Assembly (NCBI GenBank): GCA_025449115.1 | Contig: JAHLKC010000065.1 | Location: forward strand, 62,001 to 126,000 | Reading direction: 5' to 3' | Source of the DNA: Chytridium lagenaria | Lineage: Eukaryota; Chytridiomycota; Chytridiomycetes; Chytridiales; Chytridiaceae | DNA length: 64,000 bases | Shown: piece by piece, positions 1 to 11,050 of the stretch | Layout: the number at the start of each line of letters is the position of its first letter | Position numbering within the stretch: position 1 is the first letter of the stretch | Made by a program: the position numbers and the translations under genes | The notes under the pieces: generated by a model | The model's database searches: none | What the model saw: the letters and a program-made list of their open reading frames with translations, nothing else | Told to the model about the DNA's origin: nothing

Positions 1-747
1 AACACCCAATAAAAGACTTTTAAAAAACATATCAATAACAAAAATCACAAAAGTGCAAAACACTGTATACCAGATACCGTGATATGAAAAGGACGCATCC
101 ATTCAACAAAAAAACATTCTAACCATTTTCAACCTACACACTTAAACACTCAATACTTTTATACACAGAGCAGTCATTGTTTCTTCAACATGCACCGCAA
201 TAAAAAAAAAAAAAAAAAAAAGTCTCTACAAAAGAGCTCCGAAAAAAAATAAAATAACAAAACACATTCAACACGAAACCCATCAATTGCAAGTCTCACA
301 TCTCCAAAAACAATTCCACATCTAGTGTATATAAAATACACACACACACACACAACACACCCGAAAAAAGAAAAAAAAGTTAACCACCCCCCGATGTGGT
401 TTTTGGAAAATACAGAGCAAAAGAAGAAAAAAAAAATATCGGTAATAACAAAACAACTACCGCCGGGTTCTTTGCAAAAATCCTATCGAAAAAATAGAGG
501 AAAAACGGTAAGATGAGACAAAAAGAAAGATTCCAAAAGTAACACGTAATACATGCAAAGGCATCGGTGAGGGTAAAAACAAAAGCACACACACACACAT
601 TATGCAAAGGCATCGGTGAGGTATAATAACAACCAAAACAAAACAAAACAAAAAACGAAATAACAAAGTTACAACCATATCAACCAAAACCAAAATAAAA
701 AAACAAACAAACAACGAAATAAACAAAAAACCAGCGTGAGTTTACAT
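1..747. other. AT-rich 3' flank, no gene seen
   Basis: Downstream flank of the minus-strand gene ending at 748. It is A-rich, with a poly-A run near 202-221, an AC microsatellite near 341-360 and another near 582-599. A short segment (caaaggcatcggtgagg) appears at about 555 and again at 604. The short open frames here are low-complexity and not convincing. Confidence 0.7.
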
Positions 748-3700
748 CTACTTTCTCTTTCCACCACCAATAGCTCCCTTCAACTTATTAAAAAGACCAC
801 CCCCACCCCGCCTCCACCACCACCACCAGCAACCTTCCAACAGCTCCCTTCAACTTATTAAAAAGACCACCCCCACCCCCCCTCCACCTCCACCAGCAAC
901 CTTGCCAACAGCTCCCTTCAATTTATTGAGAATCCCACCCCCACCCTTTCCACCACCAGCAACCTTCCCAACAGCTCCCTTCAATTTCCCTAAAATCCCA
1001 CCCCCCCGCCCTTTCCACCACCACCAGCAACCTTCCCAACAGCTCCCTTCAATTTCCCCAAAATCCCTCCCCCTCCTTTACTCACCGCCCCTCTCGCCTT
1101 ACTCAACAACCCCCCCAACTTCCCCTTCACCGCCCCCTTCACCTTCCCCAACATCCCCCAACTTTCCCCTTGATCCCATTCACAGCTCCCCTCGCCTTCG
1201 CTATCGCCCCCTTTGCTTTATTCACCGCTCCCCTCGCTGCACCCTTCAACCGTCCCGCAGCTCCCTTCATCGCTCCCTTTGCTTTATTCATCGCACCCTT
1301 TACTGCACCCTTCACCCGTCCCGCAGCTCCCTTCAACGCTCCCTTCGCTTTGTTCATCGCCCCCCTCGCCGCACCCTTCACCCGTCCCGCAGCTCCCTTC
1401 ACTGCACCCTTCACCCGTCCCGCAGCTCCCTTCAACGCTCCCTTCGCTTTATTCATCGCTCCCTTCGCTTTATTCATCGCCCCCCTCGCTGCACCCTTCA
1501 ACCGTCCCGCAGCTCCCTTCAACGCTCCCTTCGCTTTATTCATCGCTCCCTTCGCTTTATTCATCGCTCCCCTCGCTGCACCCTTCAATCGTCCCGCAGC
1601 TCCCTTCATTGCACCCTTCAAACGTCCCGCAGCTCCCCTCATCGCTCCTTTCGCTTTATTCAACGCACCCCTCGCTGCTCCCTTCAACCGTCCCGCAGCA
1701 CCCTTCAAACCTCCTTTAATACGGTTCATGGCACCCTTGGCTTTCCCCTTGAACCGGTTCATGGCACCACGGGCTTTTCCTTTAAGACGGTTCATGGCAC
1801 CACGAGCTTTCCCCTTGAACCGGTTCATGGCACCACGGGCTTTTCCTTTCAGACGGTTCATGGCACCACGAGCTTTCCCCTTGAACCGGTTCATGGCACC
1901 ACGAGCTTTGTTCATCGCACCCGCGCTTTTCCCTTAAGACGGTTCATGGCACCACGAGCTTTGTTCATCGCACCACGGGCTTTTCCTTTAAGACGGTTCA
2001 TGGCACCACGCGCTTTTCCTTTGAACCGGTTCATGGCGCCACGAGCTTTTCCCCTAAGACGGTTCATGGCACCACGAGCTTTCCCTTTAAGCCGGTTCAT
2101 AGCACCCCGGGCTCTCCTCCCCCTCCCCTTCATCATCCCCCCCACCTTCCCACGTAACCGCCTCATAGCATCCCGTCCCTTCCTCATCATCCCCTTCGCA
2201 CCACGACGGAGTCGGTTCATGGCGTTTCGACCTTTTCCTAGAGCTCCTCGTGAGCCACGACGACGGTTCATGAGGCCTCCTCGACGTCCACCGCGTTTCA
2301 TGCTACGACGTCCGCCTCGACCACCGCGCCCACCTCGTTTCATGCCACCACGGCTGCGGCGTCCACCTCGTTTCATACCACCACGACTGCGTCGACCACC
2401 TCGACGACCACTACGACGTCCACTTCGTCCCATCCCGCCACGACTGCGTCGACCACCTCTTCGACCACCACGTCGACCACCACGTCGACCACCACCACCG
2501 GGTGCGTCCATACCACCCCCACCTCCTCCACCAGTTTGCACCAACCTCTCCCTCTGCACCACCACCTTCAACGCCCCCACCCTCAGGAGGAGGAGCATCA
2601 CCCCCACCACCTTCAGGAGGAGGAGCCTCTCCAACACCAGCGTCACCGCCCCCACCTTCAGGAGGAGGAGCCTCTCCAACACCAGCTTCACCCCCACCAC
2701 CCTCAGGGGGAGGAGCCTCTCCACCCCCACCAACGTCGGGAGGAGGAGCATCACCCCCACCAACGTCGGGAGGAGGAGCCTCTCCACCACCTCCACCTTC
2801 AGGAGGCGGTCCCATATCCTGTGGCGGTCCCTCAGGAGGTGGTCCCTCAGGAGGTGGACCCTCCTGCGGTGGTCCCATATCCTGTGGCGGTCCCTCAGGA
2901 GGCGGACCTTCAGGAGGCGGTCCCTCAGGAGGTGGACCCTCAGGAGGCGGACCTTCAGGAGGCGGACCCTCAGGAGGTGGACCTTCAGGAGGCGGTCCCT
3001 CAGGAGGCGGTCCCTCAGGAGGGGGACCTCTTGCGGTGGTCCCATATCCTGTGGCGGTCCCTCAGGAGGTGGACCTTCCGGAGGTGGACCCTCAGGAGGC
3101 GGACCTTCAGGAGGTGGACCCTCAGGAGGTGGACCCTCAGGAGGCGGACCTTCAGGAGGTGGTCCCTCAGGAGGCGGTCCCTCAGGAGGTGGTCCTTCAG
3201 GAGGTGGACCCTCAGGAGGTGGTGCTTCAGGAGGCGGACCCTCAGGAGGTGGACCACCACTACCATCATCAGGAGGAGGAGCCTATAAAAAAAAAAAAAA
3301 CAATAAAAGAAAAAGTAAAACGTTAAAAAAAGTAAACGGAAAACAAAAAAAATAAAATAAAAGGTAGAGAAGGAGTAGAATATATGATTTTGAATTACCT
3401 CATATTGACGTTTACGGAGGTACGCGAAAGGGATTTGTTTATCTACTTGTAAAGAAAAGAAAACAAGAGTGGTGAGTGGTGAATATCCGACTGGAAGCAG
3501 ATTCAAAGAAAAGAAAAAGAGAGAGAGAGAGAGAGAGAGAGGTGAGTGAGGTATACCTGTATTTTTACATTTCAGAGCGTCGGTGCATTCCAATGCTAAC
3601 AAGAGTGTGAATGTGATGAATAAAGACATTTGAGACATACCATTTGGTTGCTGTAGAGAGGATGATGCTGGGATGGACTGTTGTTGTAGAGAGGATGATA

Positions 3701-3850
3701 CTGGGAAGGCATGAACGGCCTGGAATGAAGCAATGAGGACGAGGAGGATGAGGAGGTGGATGGTGGTGGTGGTCTTGGAGATGACGTGTGATGGATGATG
3801 ACGATGACGATGACGTTGACGTTGATGGTGAGAGGCCGTATGACCATCAT
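748..3850 (-). CDS. Secreted cationic repeat protein, copy 1 (kexin-type pro-protein)
   Basis: Function not recognised. Exon 1 encodes a hydrophobic leader (IHLLILLVLIASFQAVHA then FPVSS), consistent with secretion. A 45-48 base GT-AG intron precedes a 39-base exon (ALECTDALKCKNT). The third exon ends in LRKRQYE, a kexin-like KR site with Gln after it. A last large exon starts at an AG near 3284 (APPPDDG). It runs through a Pro/Glu/Gly block (PPPEG units), a Gly-Asp-Pro block, an Arg-Gly-rich block, and long 11-residue units such as GAMNRLKGKAR, ending NKLKGAIGGGKRK. The initiator is uncertain: the best ATG (3850) is in another frame from the leader, so one indel is assumed. More frame changes occur near 2500 and 1915. 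Its neighbour at 4657-8649 shares the exon plan. Long plus-strand open frames here are antisense shadows. Confidence 0.7.
765..1070 (-). repeat. 60-72 bp tandem repeat, C-terminal LFNKLKGA units
   Basis: The segment agctcccttcaa(c/t)tt recurs at about 772, 842, 910 and 971, with spacing shrinking from about 70 to about 60 bases. It encodes the Gly-rich LFNKLKGA-type units at the C-terminus of the secreted protein. Confidence 0.75.
1190..2110 (-). repeat. 33-bp tandem repeats coding for 11-residue amphipathic units
   Basis: The block is built of 33-base units, seen clearly between 1725 and 2100 as ggttcatggcaccacgagct-type repeats. The encoded units alternate GAMNRLKGKAR and GAMNRFKGKAR. Between 1190 and 1720 the units are GAAGRLKGAAR and GAMNKAKGAMK. 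Small residues and Met/Leu alternate with Lys/Arg in an 11-residue period. Confidence 0.85.
2810..3270 (-). repeat. 15-bp tandem repeats coding for PPPEG
   Basis: Units of the type tcaggaggtggaccc recur about 25 times and encode PPPEG on the minus strand, interrupted by PPQDMGPP variants near 2810-2885 and 3035-3055. This is the start of the mature region just after the KR-Q site. Confidence 0.85.
3515..3541. repeat. GA microsatellite inside an intron
   Basis: A (GA)n tract lies inside the second intron of the minus-strand secreted-protein gene, where it reads as a (CT)n pyrimidine tract. Confidence 0.85.
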
Positions 3851-4656
3851 GGTAATGATGTGTGGGAATGTGTGTGAAGGATGGTTGATAGTGAATATAT
3901 AGGTATAGGATGTAAATATAATGTATTAGATAGACGGATGTAGGTAGAATAGACACATTTCATTTATGAATAATAGAGATTGTCAGATTTATTTTATTTT
4001 ATTTATTACTATATTAAACAATTATATTATGAATCTGTGTCTGTTCCATCCATGCTTGAATAATTAATAATTAATTAGGTATTATGATTATATTAATCAG
4101 AGATGGCGTTGTTGTGTTCTTGATTCATTTTAATTAATTAATATTTCATTTCCATGATTCATTATTATTATAATTATTATTATTTATTTGTGTCTGTCTT
4201 TTATTATTATAAGTTAATAAATAATATAAAAGAGCATCTATGAGTTATGACCAGACAATTATTATAAATAATAAATAAAATAAAAGTAAAATGTTTTAAC
4301 CAAAAAAGGTTATTTTATATTCAATGACCAAAACTTGTTTTCTAAAATAATAAATATTAAACAGAACTATTATTATACATGTTTTATATTCTATTGATAA
4401 ACAAACTCAAAAAAAGAGGATACACGCGCAACACTTATGGAAAAAAGAATTTGAACCGAGAGGCTAAAAGAAAAAAGGTACAAAAACCGAGAAAAGTGCA
4501 ATAGTGACGGATAGAAAAAAATATCTTTAGAGGTACAAACATGTCCATACAAGAAAAACACTAACAAAAAACAAAAAAAAAACGTTTGGTATGTAAAAGA
4601 AAAAAAAGAAAAAAAAAGTATAAACCCTTTCAAAGAAAATGGATACAAGAAAATCA
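3851..4656. other. AT-rich intergenic region
   Basis: Between the two secreted-protein genes. It holds the 5' flank of copy 1 and the 3' flank of copy 2. The stretch 3960-4400 is strongly AT-rich with many taatta and attattatta runs. No supported gene. Confidence 0.6.
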
Positions 4657-7600
4657 TCACTTTTTCTTTCCACCTTTCCCGCCACCACCACCACCACCTT
4701 TAGGAGGAGGTGGAGGCGGTGGCTTATTCTGAGGTTTCTGTTGTTGCTGAGCTGGAGGTCTGTTTCCTCCTCCACCACCTCCACCACCGCGATTCTGTTG
4801 AGGCCGGTTCCCGCCACCACCACCACCACCTTTGTTGCCGCCTCCACCTCCTCCACGGTTCTGTTGAGGTCGGTTACCACCACCACCACCTCCTCCACGG
4901 TTCTGTTGCGGTCTGTTTCCTCCTCCACCTCCTCCACGGTTCTGCTGAGGTCTGTTACCACCACCACCTCGGTTACCGCCTCCACCTCCTCCGCGGTTCT
5001 GTTGAGGCCTGTTTCCACCTCTGTTACCACCACCTCCACCTCTGTTACCACCTCCTCCACGGTTCTGTTGAGGCCTGTTTCCACCTCTGCTACCACCTCC
5101 TCCACGGTTCTGTTGAGGCCTGTTTCCACCTCTGTTACCACCTCCTCCACGGTTCTGTTGAGGGCGGTTTCCACCTCTGTTGCCACCTCCACGGTTCTGT
5201 TGAGGTCTATTTCCACCTCTGTTGCCACCTCCACGGTTCTGCTGAGGTCGATTTCCACCTCTGTTGCCACCTCCGCGGTTCTGCTGAGGTCTATTCCCAC
5301 CTCTATTACCACCTCCACGGTTCTGCTGAGGTCTATTCCCACCTCTATTACCACCTCCGCGGTTCTGTTGAGGTCTATTCCCACCTCTACTCCCACCACC
5401 ACGGTTCTGTTGAGGTCGATTCCCTCCTCTATTATTCCCACCACCATTCCGACGTGCAGGACCTCTACCTCCACCCTTATTCCCACCTCCACTCCGACGA
5501 GACGCCGATCGACCACCACCACTCCTCCCCGCACCACGAGTTTGCCGATTCCCTCCCTTACTCCCACCTCCATTCCGACGAGACGCCGATCGACCACCCC
5601 GGTTTCCTCCCTTACTCCCCCCCCTATTCCCACCACCATTCCGACGGCCTGGAGATTTACCACCCCGGTTCCCTCCACTCCGACGGGACGGTGATCGACC
5701 TCCAGATCGACCACCACCACCCCGTCTTCCTCCACCCCCTCTCAAAGCCCCACGCACAGCTCCACGCAAAGCCCCCTTCACTGCTCCCTTGGCCTTATTC
5801 ATCAACCCCCTCCCAGCTCTCTTCAAAGCCCCCCTCGCAGCTCCCTTTACCTTATTCATCAACCCCCTCCCAGCCTTCCTCATCGCTCCCCTCGCAGCTC
5901 CCTTTACCTTGTTCATCAACCCCCTCCCAGCCTTCCTCATCGCCCCCCTCATAGCTCCCTTGGCCTTATTCATCAACCCCCTCCCAGCCCTCTTCAAAGC
6001 CCCCCTCGCAGCTCCCTTTACCTTGTTCATCAACCCCCTCCCAGCCTTCCTCAAAGCCCCCCTCGCAGCTCCCTTTACCTTATTCATCAACCCCCTCCCA
6101 GCCTTCCTCATCGCCCCCCTCATAGCTCCCTTGGCCTTATTCATCAACCCCCTCCCAGCTCTCTTTAAAGCCCCCTCGCAGCTCCCTTTACCTTGTTCAT
6201 CAACCCCCTCCCAGCCTTCCTCATCGCTCCCCTCGCAGCTCCCCTTACCTTGTTCATCAACCCCCTCCCAGCCTTCCTCAAAGCCCCCCTCGCAGCTCCC
6301 TTGGCCTTATTCATCAACCCCCTCCCAGCCCTCTTCAAAGCCCCCCTCGCAGCTCCCTTTACCTTATTCATCAACCCCTCCCCATCTTCCTCATGGCCCT
6401 ACCCGCAGCTCCCTTGGCTTTATTCATCAACCCCCTCCCAGCCCTCTTCAAAGCCCCCTTCACCCCTCCTCTCAACTTCCCAAGCAACCCACCACGTCCC
6501 CGCAAAGCTCCCTTCAATCCTTTTCTCAATCCCCCAAGCCCACGTCGAGCCGCTCGACCCATCCCACGGCTCATCGCGTTCCGCGCACGCTTCATGGCTC
6601 GGTTTAACATGCCACGACCTTTCCCGAGTCCACGGTTAAGAGCTTTGCGGGCTCCTCGACGTAACGCGCCAGAAAGACCACCTCGACCACGTCCTCCACG
6701 TCCACTGCGACCACTGCGACCACCGCGTCCACCACGTCCACTGCGACCACTACGACCACCGCGTCCACCACGGCCACCACGTACATACGACCGCGGCCAC
6801 CGCGGCCACCACGTGCACTTTTTCCACCGCGTCCACCACGTCCACCACGAACCACCTCGTTTCATGCTACACGTCCTCGTCCACGACCTCCACGTCCACG
6901 ACCACCACGTCCACGGCCACCACGTCCACGACTCCTCGTCTCATACCACCGCGTCCACGACTCCACGTCCACGACCACCACGTCCACGGCCACCACGTCC
7001 ACGACTTCCTGCGTTCATACCACCGCGTCCACGACCTCCACGTCCGCGACCTCCACGTCCACGGCCACCACGACCACCTCGACTTGTACCAGCCATCCCA
7101 CCTTCACCTCCACCTCCCCTTCACCTCCTCCTCCACCGTCACCCCACCAGCAACTTCACTCCACCTCCTCCTTCAGCTCCCCACCTCCGCCCTCACCGCC
7201 TCCCCCTCCTTCACCTCCACCTCCGCCCTCACCCCCTCCCCCTTCAGCACCTCCCCCACCACCTCCTTCACCCCACCACCTCCTTCACCGCCTCCTCCTC
7301 CACCACCGCCTCACCTCCTCCTCCACCCTCACCACCTCCAGCAGCAACTTCACCACCTCCACCACCCCCACCTTCCGCAGGTGCTTCTCCTCCTCCACAC
7401 CCCCACCTTCCGCAGGTGCTTCTCCTCCTCCTCCACCACCATCTTGCGGGGGTGCCTCACCCCCACCGCCACCATCTTGCGGGGTGCCTCACCACCTCCA
7501 CCTTCACCATATTGTGGCGGCGCCTCACCCCTCCGCCTCCACCATCTTGTGGGGTGCCTCACCACCACCTCCACCATCTTGCGGGGGTGCCTCACCACCA

Positions 7601-8649
7601 CCTCCACCATCTTGTGGGGGTGCCTCACCACCACCTCCACCATACTGTTGTGATGCGTCACCACCACCTCCACCTCCACCATCTTGTGGCGGTCCGATAT
7701 CTTGCGGAGGACCTTCAGGGGAGACCTTCCTGCGCACCACCTCCACCGTCTTGCGGTGGTCCCATATCTTGTGGAGGACCAGCATCTGGAGGAGGACCAG
7801 CATCTGGAGGAGGACCCATATCTTGCGGAGGACTTCCTGCCCACCACCTCCACCGTATTGCGGCGGTCCATGTCTTGCGGTGGTCTCATATCTTGCGGAG
7901 GACCAGCATTCTTGTGGGAGGACCAGCATCTTGAGGAGGACCAGCATCTTGAGGAGTCCATGTCTTGAGGGGTCCCATGTCTTGCGGGGGAGGACCCATA
8001 TCTTGTGGAGGACCAGCATCCTGAGGCGGTCCCATGTCTTGCGGAGGACCCATATCTTGCGGAGGACAGCATCTTGAGGCGGTCCCATGTCTTGTGGAGG
8101 GCCCATATCTTGCGGAGGACCAGCATCTTGAGGCGGTCCCATGTCTTGCCCTACCCCTACATCCGGCGGAGGTCCTTCTCCACCACCATCCGGAGGTGCC
8201 TAAATATACACCCCAACCAAAAGAAAGAAAACCGGTAAACAAAAAACAGCGAAAGCAAACCAAAAAAAACATAAAAAAACAAGAATGGGATCAAAAAAAA
8301 AAAAAAAAAAAAAAACCTACCTCTTCCTGTCTCTTTCGTAACGACGCGCAAGAGTTTTGACGAGAACATGGGTTGGAAGACGAATCGTGCGAAATTTGTT
8401 GGTGGTCTACGAGTCGATTCAATATAACATTGTGAGGACAAAAGAAAAGTATAGGGATCTTACCGATATGTTTTTCATCGCATTGGTCGATGCATTCCAA
8501 TGCTACAAAAAAACAAACACAAAGGCATATAAGTTGAAACGAACACACAACAACAATTAAATACCATCAACAACAACAATCTTTGATACTGTGATGAGGA
8601 TGACAACGATGAGCAACAGACCCCATCGTAATGACGGTCGAGTCTTCAT
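4657..8649 (-). CDS. Secreted cationic repeat protein, copy 2 (kexin-type pro-protein)
   Basis: Function not recognised; clear relative of copy 1. ATG at 8649 opens a leader (MKTRPSLRWGLLLIVVILIT). The intron phases match copy 1: exon 1 ends in phase 1 before GTATTT, a 39-base second exon (ALECIDQCDEKHI, 8465-8503) is phase 1 on both sides, and the third exon ends LRKRQEE in phase 0. The last exon starts at about 8200 with APPDGGGEGPPPD and continues with GPPQDM/GPPQDA units, a Pro/Gly block, an Arg-Gly block near 6650-6850 and 19-residue units (GLMNKVKGAARGALRKAGR). The C-terminus has GGNRPQQNR units and KGGKKK. At least six frame changes break it, for example a missing C near 8070. Cys residues occur only in the pro-part (DQCDEK, NPCSRQNSC). 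Confidence 0.75.
4780..5440 (-). repeat. About 42-bp repeats coding for GGGNRGGNRPQQNR
   Basis: The segment cggttctgttgaggtc recurs more than a dozen times and encodes PQQNR on the minus strand within 14-residue Gly/Asn/Arg/Gln units. Unit length varies toward the C-terminus, where Gly runs lengthen. This is a tandem coding repeat, not a CRISPR array. Confidence 0.85.
5780..6450 (-). repeat. 57-bp tandem repeats coding for 19-residue cationic units
   Basis: The segment ttcatcaaccccctcccagc recurs about every 57 bases and encodes GLMNK on the minus strand. The full unit is GLMNKVKGAARGALRKAGR with A/V, A/M and RK/KR variants. One-base indels near 6175 and 6385 shift the frame. Confidence 0.85.
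7480..8160 (-). repeat. Degenerate GPPQDM/GPPQDA coding repeats
   Basis: Units such as ggaggacccatatcttgcgg recur and encode GPPQDM and GPPQDA. Several one-base length differences between otherwise identical units (ggaggacagc against ggaggaccagc near 8070) switch the reading frame within the block. Confidence 0.75.
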
Positions 8650-10159
8650 CGTTGCAGTCTGTGTGAATGGAATTCAATGGAAACCACGAAAGGTTCTTTA
8701 TCACTTCCCTCCCATCATCACTCCCCCATACCTATCGCAGACACTATTCTGGATGGGTTGCTTTGTTGAGCCATTTGTTGTGAAGGAAGGTTGGACGATG
8801 AAAAAGGGCTTAAAAGTTTTCAAGAATGGGTGGGGCCGTCTTTTTTTTTTGGTTTGATAAATTTTTTTAAATTTATATTTTTTGGTTTTGTTGGGCGGAA
8901 AACCTCTCTCGGCTAAGGAGTTGGGCATCAAGTGATAAAGTGATGAGTTGCAGTCTTTACAGTGACCCTGATGGAGAAGACGCATCTTTAAAAGGGGGCC
9001 ATCAGCATTTTTGATATTCTCATCCGTCGAAATGAGCAGACTCCTCTCTTTTCCTTCTCCAACTTGCAGGCTCTCAATCAGCACTCAACTTTGGACTCAT
9101 CTTGTATTTCAATACACACACTCACTCAGTATAGTCTCATTATACTTGCAGTACTCCTCATCGCGCTGTATGAGTTTCATGGCATTGCCTTTGTAAATAA
9201 AGACCAGTCTCGCGCAACCTCAACGCCACCAGAGTGTCTCTTTTTGCTAATTGCACACGCGCGTTGCAAGCGCCGCTGTGATTTTGTGTAATCTCATCAC
9301 AAGCCTTGTTTTTCTCAAATTATATACCTAGTCCCGTACGCCCATGACCATAGGCCATGTTTCGAGACACAACATCGTAATGTTGCAGTTTGTGGGAGGG
9401 CCTCTGGACTCAATGTGCAGTTCGAACTTCTCTCAGTTAGATATTGATTTCAATAATACATCAAAGAGAAAGCTGTAACAAGTGTATCGCATCTAATTCT
9501 AGTATTTATATCTTAATCGCTCTTAAACACCTTTACAGCAATTTTCTCATCGATATTGTTTAGGTTAAAAGATACCGAAAACGAGAAAAAAGTTAATATG
9601 ACTTCACCCTGACGAAACTAATTACTATAAATGAATGACATTCTCCTCAGAGACGACAGCATCGCAAAATAAGTTATTTTCGATTCTTGTACTTCATCGC
9701 GTAGTTTAAGAATCACAATAATCGATATCCTTCTATACTTGCCTTCCTCTCCTGTTTTTAACGTTATGAATTTGGCATGATTTGACTGAAAGCTAATATA
9801 GTTCTAAATTTACCCTCTTCCTTTATTTTCTTTAATTTGTACGTCGTTGTCAAACTCCCCACCCATTGTCGTAAGCAACAACCATCAACGTCGATCATTC
9901 TAGAAACTCGCGAGGCATCAACTTAAGCACTACGACTTAAAATAATGTGTAAAGCCAGAAAGCAGCAGCAGAGGCAAATGGACGCCTGTTAATCGGCATT
10001 CTGAGAAGCGGCAAGTCCCTAAAGTGAATAATTCCTAGTAGGGCGTGCAGAAGGTGAGTAAGCGGCCGCGGGTTTCCTGTAACCACCGTTGGTTGTTTTA
10101 GCTGTCTGCAATCCTTGATGACTTTTGCTCTACGCTCTCACTGGCCTCCATGAACACGC
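8650..10159. other. Intergenic region left of the inverted repeat
   Basis: Contains the 5' flank of secreted-protein copy 2. Short open frames on both strands show no recognisable domain. Nothing else seen up to the repeat boundary near 10160. Confidence 0.6.
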
Positions 10160-10161
10160 TG

Positions 10162-10260
10162 AACAAAAGATTGGTCGATGCTACTGGCCGAGCGAAGAAC
10201 GCGGCATTGATTTTGAAGGTTGCGGAAGAGCATGAGGAGAGGGTGAAAGGAAGCGCTTGA
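10162..10260 (+). pseudogene. 3' fragment of an ABCC transporter gene
   Basis: Thirty-two codons (NKRLVDATG...EEHEERVKGSA, then stop) match the C-terminus of the ABCC gene that ends at 29957 on the other strand. There is an extra Arg (ATGRAKNAAL against ATGAKNAAL), a Val/Gly-free tail change and no upstream transporter sequence. It marks the point where the left repeat arm was cut off. Confidence 0.88.
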
Positions 10261-11050
10261 TGAGGGGGATTGAAGGCTCGATTAAAAATGTTTTGGTTCT
10301 TTCTCTATTATCTTTGGAAGATCTGAATTCTTTGGTGTTTTAGGCGACAGCATCATCTCTCTTAAAATTCCTGGTCGCCTCATTTCTCATTAAAAATTCC
10401 TTACTTTTCATTTCGTCTTTTCTTGTACTAAAGAAGCAGAACGCGATAGCATAGATTCTATGTGGGCTTTCTTTCTCAAGTCTTTTAAGTCTTTATCTCG
10501 CTCTTTTTTCTTTTCTTACATAAAAAAGGCGTCTTTTTTCGCTTTTACCGATTATCCTCAAAAAGCGCAACGATTGTATCTCGTTGGTCTAACATGCGGT
10601 TCGTAGTTCTATGGATGTAATTTATGTACTTTCTCGCTTTATATAGTCTGTCTCTTATGGGTGGGATAAGGAAGAACTTGAGGTCATGGAAGACAATGAT
10701 AAAAATATTAAGTAAGAAGTTTATTTTTATCTGTATGTTTCATTAGTCCCAGTGACCAAAGTCTAAACCAAGGGCAGGGAAGACTTTGACCATTAGACTA
10801 ATACTTTAGATAAGCATTTAAATATCAAAGAAATCAACGCAGCGTTGGAAGGTGGAGGGAAGAATAGGGGGGATGAAAAGGAAGTAGATAGTCAAGGAGA
10901 AAGTAGATGGTTTTAGAGCAAAAGACAAATAAAGGGGAGAACCAAACATTTGAAGATATCCATAAGTCGACATTTGTAAATTTCCGAAAGAGTTCCCGAA
11001 AACTCGAGATGTAAAAACTTGCATTCAAACCAAAGCGAAAGGAAGGTAAT
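10261..11050. other. Intergenic part of the left arm
   Basis: Counterpart of 29180-29956, between the ABCC 3' end and gene C. Similarity to the other arm is patchy from 10300 to 10700 and strong from 10700 to 11050. Pyrimidine-rich and purine-rich tracts only; no gene supported. Confidence 0.6.

Noticed and set aside
902..3355. An 817-codon plus-strand open frame
   Set aside because: It is antisense to the secreted repeat gene; GC-rich repeats keep several frames open. Leader, splice sites and the processing site all support the minus strand.
4780..5440. Regular repeats resembling a CRISPR array
   Set aside because: The units are contiguous coding repeats with no unique spacers, in a eukaryotic gene.
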